Positions 1 through 6,206 of a stretch of 16,137 nt of DNA are shown in pieces. Source of the stretch: Synergistaceae bacterium (GTDB lineage Bacteria > Synergistota > Synergistia > Synergistales > Synergistaceae); the NCBI GenBank assembly GCA_012728505.1, contig JAAYEY010000020.1, positions 1 through 16,137 on the forward strand, read 5' to 3'. The translations under genes were made by a program, and so were the position numbers. Position 1 is the first letter of the stretch, and the number at the start of each line of letters is the position of its first letter. The notes under the pieces are model-generated. The model did no database searches. It worked only from the letters and a program-made list of their open reading frames with translations, and was not told the origin of the DNA.

Positions 1-683
1 AACTGATATTCTTCTCCCGGTTCGAGTATCTTTACTGCAGTAAACATTTCTCCGACAAGTTCTGCAAATTCCTTCGGATCCGCCTCGATTCTCGGGAAAG
101 TATTATAGTGCATAGGGATAGCTATCCTCGGTTTTATCATTTTTACGGCTCTGGCAGCATCTTGGATGTCCATAGTATAATACCCGCCTATCGGCAGAAG
201 TGCCACGTCGATGAGTTCATCTTCAAGCAAAGTCATCTCCATTGTAAGACCGGTGTCACCCGAGTGATATATTTTTTTACCTTCAACTTCTATTACAAAA
301 CCGCAAGCAACTCCACCGTAACGAACTACCCCCTCCTCTTCTATCGGACACCCGTGCCAGGCCGGAGTTAATTTGACCTTTCCGAAGGGAAAAGCTGCCC
401 TGCCGCCAATATGCATTCCCTCGGTTTTTATGCCTTTTAAAGAAAGGTATCCAGCAAGTTCATTGCACGTGAATACAACTGCATTTGTTCTTTGTGCTAT
501 CTTGATGGTATCGCCCATGTGATCTCCGTGTCCATGGGTTAGGAATATAGCATTAATGTCATTAAATTCTTCCTGCTTTGCAGCAGCAACTGGATTGCCA
601 CTTAGGAAGGGGTCTATGAGCGCCTTCAGACCCTCCCCTTCAATGTAAAAAGCACTATGTCCCAGAAAACGGATCTTTGCCAT
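1..683 (-). CDS. UPF0173-type metal-dependent hydrolase (metallo-beta-lactamase fold), C-terminal end cut by window edge
   Basis: The reading frame is open from the ATG at 683 to the left edge: 227 codons, with the stop outside the window. The family usually has about 225-230 residues, so only a few are probably missing. The metallo-beta-lactamase ligand set is visible: THGHGDH at residues 49-55, His110 in TPAWHG, Asp143 in HSGDTG and His192 in PMHYNTFP. These should bind two metal ions in a cytosolic hydrolase; no signal peptide is present. The family's substrate is not established, so I assign none. A GGAGGG SD lies just upstream of the ATG. The gene has its own promoter and follows the aspS terminator, so it is probably a separate transcription unit. 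Confidence 0.88.
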   Translation of the reverse strand, partial: MAKIRFLGHSAFYIEGEGLKALIDPFLSGNPVAAAKQEEFNDINAIFLTHGHGDHMGDTIKIAQRTNAVVFTCNELAGYLSLKGIKTEGMHIGGRAAFPFGKVKLTPAWHGCPIEEEGVVRYGGVACGFVIEVEGKKIYHSGDTGLTMEMTLLEDELIDVALLPIGGYYTMDIQDAARAVKMIKPRIAIPMHYNTFPRIEADPKEFAELVGEMFTAVKILEPGEEYQ

Positions 684-716
684 ATGTCATCCCTCCAATA
701 AGTTTTTCTAATGTAA

Positions 717-746
717 ATTATACCTCATGGAAAGGTGTAACTTCAA
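717..746 (-). promoter_or_regulatory. Sigma-70-type promoter of the UPF0173 hydrolase gene
   Basis: On the minus strand a -35 TTGAAG (741-746) and a perfect -10 TATAAT (717-722) are separated by 18 bp. The start codon at 683 lies about 30 nt downstream of the -10, leaving a short leader that contains the GGAGGG SD. The -35 overlaps the tail of the aspS terminator. Confidence 0.6.
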
Positions 747-757
747 AACAACACAAG

Positions 758-799
758 ACGATAAGGCTCGCAGAACGATACATCTGCGAGCCTTATCGT
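758..799 (-). terminator. Rho-independent-type terminator after aspS
   Basis: Two perfectly complementary 17-base arms (758-774 and 783-799) enclose an 8-base loop. Read on the minus strand, the stem is followed by the T-rich stretch CTTGTGTTGTTTTG. It lies 26 bp past the aspS stop and before the next promoter, as expected for the end of the hisS-aspS transcript. The tail is interrupted by G residues, so termination may be imperfect. Confidence 0.65.
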
Positions 800-824
800 T
801 TATAGGAGATGTCAATGTTAAGGC

Positions 825-2615
825 TTAGCTTAAAAGCGGGTCGACACTTTTGATAGCAAGTTCATCGAGCTGTTTCTGGTCGACTTTATTCGGCGCCTCT
901 GTCATGGGACACTGTGCTTTCTGGTTCTTTGGGAAGGCCATGACGTCTCTTATCGATTTACATCCGCATATTAGCATTACAAGCCTGTCAAGCCCAAGGG
1001 CGATACCTCCGTGGGGTGGGGTTCCAAAGCTTAGCCCTTCGAGGAGGAAACCAAAGCGCTCCCTAGCCAATTCAGGAGTAAAATTAAGAGCCTGAAAAGC
1101 TTTCGCCTGCATCTCAGGGCTGTGAATCCTTATAGAACCTCCGCCTATCTCGTTACCGTTCAGCACCACATCGTATGCGCGTGAACGAACTTTACCAGGT
1201 TCTGTAAGTAGATATTCCATATCTTCATTCATTGGAGCAGTGAATGGGTGGTGCACCGCAGTGTATCTTTCTGTCTCATCATCCCATTCAAATAACGGAA
1301 ATTCAGTTACCCAGAGAAACTTAAACGATTCTTCAACCATTCCACGTTCCCTGCCTAGTTCAAGACGAATCTGTCCAAGTATTTCACAGGCTTTGCGCCA
1401 GTTTTCATCTGCCATTATGAAGAGTGCGTCACCGTCCTCTATTTCAGAAAGACTTTTCAGCAGGGAGATTCTCTCCTCGTCGAGAAACTTGACAAGGGGC
1501 CCCTTGAGCTCCCCATCCTTAATCTGGAAATTTGCCATACCCTTTGCTCCCAGAGCTTTTGCCCTGTTTTCTAAATCAGAAAGTTCCTTGCGCGAAAGTA
1601 AAGCCCCACCTTGTAGCTTGAGACCTTTTATGGTTCCACCTTTTTCTACCAGAGAAGAGAAAGGATTCTCTCCTCCTTCGAAGACTTTTCCAAGATCTGT
1701 CATCTGCATGGAGATTCTCAAATCGGGCTTGTCGCTTCCATATAGGTCCATTGCTTCTTTCCATGTCAAACGAAAAAAGGGAGTTTCGACATTAACGTCA
1801 AGGATCTCCAAGAAAAGAGATGCAAGGTAATTTTCGGTAATCTTCATTATATCTTCTTCTGTAATGAAGCTCATTTCAACATCTATTTGAGTAAACTCCG
1901 GCTGTCTGTCGGCTCTTAAATCCTCGTCTCTGAAGCATTTGACTATCTGCATATATCGGTCACAACCGCTTACCATAAGAAGCTGCTTGAAAATCTGGGG
2001 AGACTGCGGCAGAGCATAAAACTTACCGGGGTTTACACGGCTTGGAACAAGATAGTCCCTAGCTCCTTCTGGAGTGGACTTTGTTAACATTGGAGTCTCA
2101 ATATCCATAAAACCATTGTCTCCAAAGAAATTACGGGTGAATCTTGTAACGTTGTGCCTCGTCATAAGGTTTTTCTGCATTGCCTCGCGCCGGAGATCAA
2201 GATAGCGGTATTTAAGCCTCAGATCTTCACTGACGGAGTCAGCGTTATCCATTTCAAACGGTATGAGCTTTGAGGGAGCCAATATTATAAAATCATCTAC
2301 GATAAGCTCGACCAAACCAGTTTCATGGTCGGTGTTTTCGGTTCCTGCTGGGCGCTGACGTATGACCCCTTTGACTGCCAGTACATATTCATTTCTCAGG
2401 GAGTTTGCTCTTTTATGAGCTTCTGCGTTGAGTTCAGGGTTGAATACCACCTGTGTGGTTCCGGTCTTGTCCCAGAGCTCAATAAAAATAATACCCCCTA
2501 AGTCACGTCGACAACGAAGCCATCCATTGAGAATTGCCGCTTTTCCTGAATCTTCAAGCCTCGGTTCCCCGCAGAACATTGTCCTCTGCCAAGATGAGTC
2601 ATAATATTTTTCCAT
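825..2615 (-). CDS. aspS: Aspartyl-tRNA synthetase
   Basis: This class II synthetase charges tRNA(Asp) with aspartate in the cytosol. The 596 residues match the usual bacterial length of about 590. An N-terminal OB-fold anticodon domain (about 15-115) contains GWLRCRRDLGG. The catalytic core shows motif 1 near 165-190 (ETPMLTKSTPEGARDYLVP), motif 2 at 227-248 (CFRDEDLRADRQPEFTQID) and motif 3 at 536-563 (GGIALGLDRL, then IRDVMAFPK). The GAD-type insertion domain lies between motifs 2 and 3. The frame stays open 30 codons further upstream, but that extension is unlike family N-termini. The ATG at 2615 has a GAGGG SD at normal spacing and gives the family start, so I chose it. Leu39 follows the RRD of the OB fold, as in discriminating E. 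coli AspRS; some non-discriminating enzymes have His there. Confidence 0.97.
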   Translation of the reverse strand: MEKYYDSSWQRTMFCGEPRLEDSGKAAILNGWLRCRRDLGGIIFIELWDKTGTTQVVFNPELNAEAHKRANSLRNEYVLAVKGVIRQRPAGTENTDHETGLVELIVDDFIILAPSKLIPFEMDNADSVSEDLRLKYRYLDLRREAMQKNLMTRHNVTRFTRNFFGDNGFMDIETPMLTKSTPEGARDYLVPSRVNPGKFYALPQSPQIFKQLLMVSGCDRYMQIVKCFRDEDLRADRQPEFTQIDVEMSFITEEDIMKITENYLASLFLEILDVNVETPFFRLTWKEAMDLYGSDKPDLRISMQMTDLGKVFEGGENPFSSLVEKGGTIKGLKLQGGALLSRKELSDLENRAKALGAKGMANFQIKDGELKGPLVKFLDEERISLLKSLSEIEDGDALFIMADENWRKACEILGQIRLELGRERGMVEESFKFLWVTEFPLFEWDDETERYTAVHHPFTAPMNEDMEYLLTEPGKVRSRAYDVVLNGNEIGGGSIRIHSPEMQAKAFQALNFTPELARERFGFLLEGLSFGTPPHGGIALGLDRLVMLICGCKSIRDVMAFPKNQKAQCPMTEAPNKVDQKQLDELAIKSVDPLLS

Positions 2616-2799
2616 AAAAAATCCCTCTTTCAAATAAGATCTGCCTGAAATACTCTGTCTACACATGAACCGCTTTCTAATCAGGAGAAAGCTCTTTCCA
2701 GCCAAGGAAAGATTAAGGGAGGAACTACAACATTAAAACTCTATTTCGAGTGCGTTCTGGGATCGGAGCTCGAGCATCTTTAAATGTTTAAGTCACTGG

Positions 2800-2825
2800 T
2801 TTCCCGCTCAGAGTCATGCGGGAAA
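2800..2825 (-). terminator. GC-rich hairpin between hisS and aspS (weak terminator, processing site or attenuator)
   Basis: An 8-bp perfect stem (TTTCCCGC and GCGGGAAA) with a 10-base loop begins about 10 bp after the hisS stop. No T-run follows on the minus strand, so strong termination is unlikely. Partial termination or mRNA processing between hisS and aspS is possible. The rest of the 219-bp spacer (2616-2834) shows no clear gene, T-box motif or convincing promoter. Confidence 0.35.
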
Positions 2826-2834
2826 GACGGTGGG

Positions 2835-4085
2835 TTACTTTAGTTTGTTAATTAGTGATTCGAGACTAAGTTCTTCCTGAGTCCCTTTTTTCATGTCCTT
2901 GAGAGTAATGACATTTTTTTCGAGTTCTTCACGACCGATGATACATGCATATTCTGCTAAATTACCGGCTGTTTTCATCTGACTCTTCATACTACGGTCC
3001 ATATAGTCCATGTCGGCTGAAATACGGTTCTGTCTTAATGTGCGGACAAGATTCATTATTTCCATCCTGGCTTCAGGCTCAGCTGCAACGACATATACTT
3101 TGTTCGAAGGTTCTTTACCAAAGCTGCAGCCTTGCGCTTCCATTGTAAGCACTACCCTCTCGATGCCAGATGCGAATCCAACTCCCGGAACATGGGGACC
3201 TCCAATAGACTCTGAAAGATTGTCATATCTACCTCCGCCACAGACAGCATTTTGTGATCCGAGGTCTCCTGAGAGTATCTCATATGCTGTTTTTGTGTAG
3301 TAATCAAGCCCTCGGACAAGCCTATTGTCTATTTTAACAACTGCTCCGATTCGATCAAGACCCATTTTCAGCTGTTCAAAATGATTCTTGCAAGAATCGC
3401 AAAGATGGTCTGTTACAGCCGGAGCATTTTCGGTTATCTCCTTGCAAATGGAGCTTTTACAATCAAGAATCCTAAGCGGATTTCTGTCATAACGATTCTT
3501 ACAGGTATCACACAATTCATCGTATCTGCCTTTAAGGAATTCCTGGAGCGCTTTTCTATAAACTGGACGGCATTCAGGACATCCGACAGAGTTAAGCACT
3601 ACCTCAAGATTAGAAAGACCCAAACGGCGATAGAGTTCCATCGAAAGATCTATTACTTCAAGATCTACATAGGCGTCTTGAGCACCAAGAGCCTCTATGT
3701 CAAGCTGTACAAACTGTCTGTAACGACCCTTCTGGGGTCTCTCATAACGGAACATCGGCCCGATTGACCAGAGCTTCGCAGGCTGAGTCCCTTTGTACAT
3801 TTCATTCTCGAGATACGAACGAACCATAGAGGCTGTCAACTCCGGCCTTAAAGTGATGCTCCTTCCGCCTTTGTCTTCGAAGGTGTACATCTCTTTTTCC
3901 ACTACATCGGTCGTTTCACCCACGCCTCTGGAAAATAGTTCTGTATTTTCAAATATTGGAAGATGAACTTCTTTGTAGCCATAATCATCTGCCACATTAC
4001 GGCAAATGCCAGTCACATAAGCCCATTTCCACGATTCATCGCCAAGTATGTCTCTGGTTCCACGCGGTGCCCTGATAATCTCCAC
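2835..4085 (-). CDS. hisS: Histidyl-tRNA synthetase
   Basis: This class II synthetase charges tRNA(His) in the cytosol. The 416 residues are typical. The N-terminus carries the family motif RAPRGTRDILGDE. Other landmarks are LRPELTASMVRSYLEN (79-94), motif 2 MFRYERPQKGRYRQF (111-125), the histidine-binding segment LVRGLDYYTKTAYEI (256-270) and motif 3 GGGRYDNL through GVGFASGIERV (283-311). The C-terminal anticodon-binding domain covers about 328-416. The insertion domain is cysteine-rich, with CPEC (169-172), CDTC (192-195) and CDSC (229-232); this resembles other bacterial HisRS and may bind zinc. The start is GTG at 4085, with AGGAGG eight bases upstream. aspS lies 219 bp downstream on the same strand, a common hisS-aspS arrangement. 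Confidence 0.97.
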   Translation of the reverse strand: MEIIRAPRGTRDILGDESWKWAYVTGICRNVADDYGYKEVHLPIFENTELFSRGVGETTDVVEKEMYTFEDKGGRSITLRPELTASMVRSYLENEMYKGTQPAKLWSIGPMFRYERPQKGRYRQFVQLDIEALGAQDAYVDLEVIDLSMELYRRLGLSNLEVVLNSVGCPECRPVYRKALQEFLKGRYDELCDTCKNRYDRNPLRILDCKSSICKEITENAPAVTDHLCDSCKNHFEQLKMGLDRIGAVVKIDNRLVRGLDYYTKTAYEILSGDLGSQNAVCGGGRYDNLSESIGGPHVPGVGFASGIERVVLTMEAQGCSFGKEPSNKVYVVAAEPEARMEIMNLVRTLRQNRISADMDYMDRSMKSQMKTAGNLAEYACIIGREELEKNVITLKDMKKGTQEELSLESLINKLK

Positions 4086-4144
4086 AACAGCCGCCTCCTG
4101 ATAAAAGATTTGTTTATATTCTATTCAAACAGTTATGATACTTC

Positions 4145-4172
4145 ATTATATGCAAACCTTACAAGTAGTAAA
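4145..4172 (-). promoter_or_regulatory. Sigma-70-type promoter of hisS
   Basis: On the minus strand a -35-like TTTACT (4167-4172) is followed after 16 bp by a perfect -10 TATAAT (4145-4150). This leaves a leader of about 50 nt before the GTG start, too short for a T-box. Confidence 0.5.
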
Positions 4173-4188
4173 TTTTTCAATATTTGTT

Positions 4189-4194
4189 TATAAT
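4189..4194 (+). promoter_or_regulatory. -10 element of the L,D-transpeptidase promoter
   Basis: A perfect TATAAT lies 32 bp before the ATG at 4227. No good -35 is present at 16-18 bp, so activity would depend on the -10 and AT-rich flanks. It lies back to back with the hisS promoter in a compact divergent region. Confidence 0.4.
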
Positions 4195-4226
4195 GAACCA
4201 TGTACCTTTTATCGAGGAGTGTTTTT

Positions 4227-4772
4227 ATGAAAAAAATTATTGCTATCATTGTGATAACTTTGACATTTATTGTTCATGCAGGTAAAAGCGATGCTTCTCA
4301 AAAATGGCAGCCTAAAAATGGAGAAAACTGGATAGGGATAAATAAAGAGCAGTTAAGGCTGACTCTTTACAAAGACAATGTCTCTCTTAAAACATGGCAA
4401 ATATCCATCGGAAGAGGCAGAGGGACTGAGAAAAAGTCTCGTTTAGATCTTATTACCCCTACCGGTACTTTTACCATATACCGTGTGGTGCAAGACGCCA
4501 CTAAGCTCGTATACGACCCGGCATGGTTCGATGAACCCGGCAAGCCTGAGGCAGGAGTATACGGATCAAAACTGATATCATTTTACAATAAATGGCAGAT
4601 TGCTATTCACGGAACCAACAATGCCTCTTCAATTGGTAAATGGGTGACACACGGCTGTGTAAGGCTGAGGAACAAAGACGTCGAAGAACTGGTAAAAGAT
4701 GTAAAACCAAAAATGAGAGTAGTTATAGTAGAAAAAGACGTTAATAAAAAATTCTACAAGGAAACCATATAG
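4227..4772 (+). CDS. Secreted L,D-transpeptidase (YkuD/ErfK family)
   Basis: The predicted product is a small cell-envelope enzyme of 181 residues. Residues 1-23 form a signal peptide: MKK, a hydrophobic core, then a likely cleavage near SDA/SQ. The rest is one YkuD domain. The signature is intact: His128 in IHGT, then His142, catalytic Cys144 and Arg146 in THGCVRLRN, followed by Asp151. Members form 3-3 peptidoglycan cross-links or attach proteins to peptidoglycan through this Cys; which of these applies here cannot be told. No LysM or peptidoglycan-binding domain is fused. The frame also opens at an ATG at 4200, but the ATG at 4227 has the SD GAGGAG and starts the signal peptide, so I chose it. 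The small coiled-coil gene begins 67 bp downstream. Confidence 0.92.
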   Translation: MKKIIAIIVITLTFIVHAGKSDASQKWQPKNGENWIGINKEQLRLTLYKDNVSLKTWQISIGRGRGTEKKSRLDLITPTGTFTIYRVVQDATKLVYDPAWFDEPGKPEAGVYGSKLISFYNKWQIAIHGTNNASSIGKWVTHGCVRLRNKDVEELVKDVKPKMRVVIVEKDVNKKFYKETI

Positions 4773-4839
4773 CTGTATTCAACGAAGAACATCTGAGCAA
4801 GATCAGTAACCGCAATATTATAAAAGGAGATGGGACACT

Positions 4840-5070
4840 ATGAGCCGTGCATTCGTAAAAGAAGATGACGGGGAGCAAGCAAACCTTCTCTCTGAAATTC
4901 AGTACAGAGAAGCTAGGGTTGACTGGCTAAAAATACAGGAGAAAAAGCTGGAAAAACTTCTCAATGATCCTAAATCGAAAAAGATTAAACCCGAAACACT
5001 TGAAAGATGGATCAAGGAGACCAAAGAAGACATCGAAAAAACAAAAAAAGAACTCGATTATACGGATTGA
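4840..5070 (+). CDS. Small charged coiled-coil protein with Gre-factor-like N-terminus, function unknown
   Basis: This 76-residue, highly charged protein has a clear SD (AAGGAG, about 10 bases before the ATG) and normal spacing from the upstream gene, so it is probably real. It starts SRAFVKEDDGE, which I recall at the N-terminus of GreA/GreB-related transcription factors in several phyla. That resemblance is from memory and not aligned. The rest looks like two long helices (about 14-42 and 51-74) joined by a basic turn with DPKSKKIKPE, so an antiparallel coiled-coil hairpin is likely. The C-terminal FKBP-like domain of Gre factors is absent, and the turn lacks the acidic pair found at a Gre tip. 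It has no signal peptide or membrane segment. It may share a transcript with the L,D-transpeptidase gene. Confidence 0.72.
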   Translation: MSRAFVKEDDGEQANLLSEIQYREARVDWLKIQEKKLEKLLNDPKSKKIKPETLERWIKETKEDIEKTKKELDYTD

Positions 5071-5119
5071 AAGACGTTTTTTACGAAAATTCGTGCAGCG
5101 TTACAGAACAGTCTTTTTT
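5070..5119 (+). terminator. Possible weak terminator after the small coiled-coil gene
   Basis: AAAGAC (5070-5075) can pair with GTCTTT (5111-5116). The stem encloses a small inner hairpin, ACGAA/TTCGT at 5083-5094, and the outer arm runs into a T6 tract (5114-5119). The outer stem is short and the enclosed loop long, so the case is weak. Confidence 0.25.
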
Positions 5120-5139
5120 AAACTTTCACATCAACCATT

Positions 5140-5180
5140 GCGTTTATTTTAAAAAACCTTTAGACTGAACAAGCGTTTAT
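5140..5180 (+). repeat. Direct repeat GCGTTTAT, two copies 33 bp apart
   Basis: Copies lie at 5140-5147 and 5173-5180. The 33-bp spacing is close to three helical turns, as for paired protein-binding sites. The repeat is short and could be chance. Confidence 0.3.
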
Positions 5181-5231
5181 AAATGTCACTATACGGAAGG
5201 GTCGTGAGACAAAAATTGAAAAAAACCACTG

Positions 5232-5251
5232 GTGTCTGGTGTGACAGACAC
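5232..5251 (+). promoter_or_regulatory. 7-bp perfect dyad, possible operator or RNA hairpin
   Basis: GTGTCTG (5232-5238) and CAGACAC (5245-5251) flank a 6-base centre. As DNA it resembles a repressor operator; as RNA it would be a stable hairpin without a T-run. It lies about 170 bp upstream of the ABC ATPase gene. Confidence 0.35.
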
Positions 5252-5296
5252 GAGAAGCCTTGCAGCAGACTTTTAGTAAGACCCTGCATAAACCAT

Positions 5297-5305
5297 TTAT
5301 CCACA
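5297..5305 (+). other. Perfect DnaA-box 9-mer TTATCCACA
   Basis: The sequence equals the high-affinity bacterial DnaA box and lies in non-coding DNA. I found no cluster of boxes and no dnaA, dnaN or other origin-linked gene, so this is not an origin on present evidence. Confidence 0.35.
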
Positions 5306-5367
5306 CATATTTCAAGCATAGCAATCCTATCCGATGGCTCCCCTATTTATGGAAAACAACTTCGCAT

Positions 5368-5396
5368 ATGACCACCCCGAGGGAAAGACGTAAAAT
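5368..5396 (+). promoter_or_regulatory. Possible sigma-70 promoter of the amino-acid ABC operon
   Basis: ATGACC (5368-5373) matches the -35 consensus at four of six positions. TAAAAT (5391-5396) matches the -10 at five of six. The spacer is 17 bp. Transcription would start near 5403, just ahead of the SD. Confidence 0.35.
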
Positions 5397-5419
5397 AATT
5401 CTTTAAGGGGGCACAAACT

Positions 5420-6205
5420 GTGAATATAACAAACAAACCACTTATTGTAGTAGAAAATCTTTATAAAGGTTTCGAGGACGGCGAAGTCCTTAGGAATGTC
5501 AGCTTCACTATCCGTGAGGGAGATCTGGCATCAATAATCGGCCCATCTGGCTGCGGAAAGTCTACATTTCTGCGTTGCCTCAACTGCTTGGAGCTGCTCG
5601 ATTCAGGCTCTATATCTATTGCAGGAGTTAAGATATCACGAAGTCCGGGACAGATTCCCGATGAAAAAATGCTCGACATAGCTCATGAAATAAGAAGCGA
5701 GGTCGGTATGGTCTTCCAAAGTTACAACCTATTCCCGCACAAAACAATAATTGAAAATATTATGCTCGCACCTATGGTAGTAAAAAAACAGCCAAAGGAC
5801 GAAGTATATGATTTGGCGATAAAACTTCTAGAAAAGGTCGGTCTGAAGGGATTCGCATCCAAATATCCATCCACTCTGTCGGGAGGGCAAGGCCAAAGAG
5901 CCGCAATAGCAAGGGCTCTGGCTATGAATCCGAGGGTCATGCTTTACGATGAACCGACATCTGCTCTTGATCCAGAGCTCGTTGGAGAAGTTCTGCAGGT
6001 TATGAAAGATCTTGATGCAGAGGGAATGACACAAATAATTGTCACACATGAAATGAAATTTGCAAGAGACGCGTCTGACTACATAATATTTATGGACAAA
6101 GGTGAGATAGTTGAATACGACGACGGAGATATCCTTTTCGCATCTCCCAAAAACGAACGCACTAAAGCTTTCCTTCGTCACTTTGTTAACACAGGGGTGG
6201 CATAA
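5420..6205 (+). CDS. Polar amino-acid ABC transporter, ATP-binding subunit (GlnQ type)
   Basis: This cytosolic ATPase drives the importer whose binding and membrane parts are encoded next. The 261 residues contain Walker A GPSGCGKST (41-49), a Q-loop VFQSYNLFPH (98-107), the ABC signature LSGGQGQR (153-160), Walker B VMLYDEPTSALD (173-184) and the switch His210 in IVTHEM. The Q-loop sequence and overall length fit the polar amino-acid family (GlnQ, HisP). The signature's usual second Gln is Gly; the core LSGGQ is intact. The start is GTG at 5420, with AAGGGGG eight bases upstream. Only one base separates its stop from the next ATG, so the two genes should be translationally coupled. The exact amino-acid substrate cannot be read from this subunit. 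Confidence 0.95.
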   Translation: MNITNKPLIVVENLYKGFEDGEVLRNVSFTIREGDLASIIGPSGCGKSTFLRCLNCLELLDSGSISIAGVKISRSPGQIPDEKMLDIAHEIRSEVGMVFQSYNLFPHKTIIENIMLAPMVVKKQPKDEVYDLAIKLLEKVGLKGFASKYPSTLSGGQGQRAAIARALAMNPRVMLYDEPTSALDPELVGEVLQVMKDLDAEGMTQIIVTHEMKFARDASDYIIFMDKGEIVEYDDGDILFASPKNERTKAFLRHFVNTGVA

Positions 6206-6206
6206 G

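Larger units (their letters stand above)
5071..5419 (+). other. 349-bp non-coding gap before the amino-acid ABC operon
   Basis: I see no credible gene here. The only frame of note (5183-5371, 62 codons) lacks an SD and any family resemblance. The gap holds the weak terminator at its left end, a repeated 8-mer GCGTTTAT, a 7-bp dyad, one perfect DnaA-box 9-mer and a possible promoter near its right end. I cannot match it to a known riboswitch. Confidence 0.6.

Noticed and set aside
1240..1830. 196-codon plus-strand frame opposite aspS
   Set aside because: It lies antisense to a fully supported aspS gene and has no SD or motif; it is a shadow frame.
2616..2705. 30-codon N-terminal extension of aspS
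   Set aside because: The ATG at 2615 has a proper SD and gives the family N-terminus, while the extension is unlike any AspRS.
3381..3767. 128-codon plus-strand frame opposite hisS
   Set aside because: It is entirely antisense to hisS, including its conserved motifs, and has no independent support.
4086..4226. T-box leader for hisS
   Set aside because: The leader from the likely promoter is only about 50 nt and contains no T-box core sequence.
5291..5310. Replication origin
   Set aside because: Only a single DnaA box was found, with no clear cluster and no dnaA, dnaN or similar gene nearby.
5183..5371. 62-codon plus-strand frame in the gap before the ABC operon
   Set aside because: It has no SD, no recognisable motif and an odd composition, and lies in a region with regulatory-looking repeats. 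Treated as non-coding.
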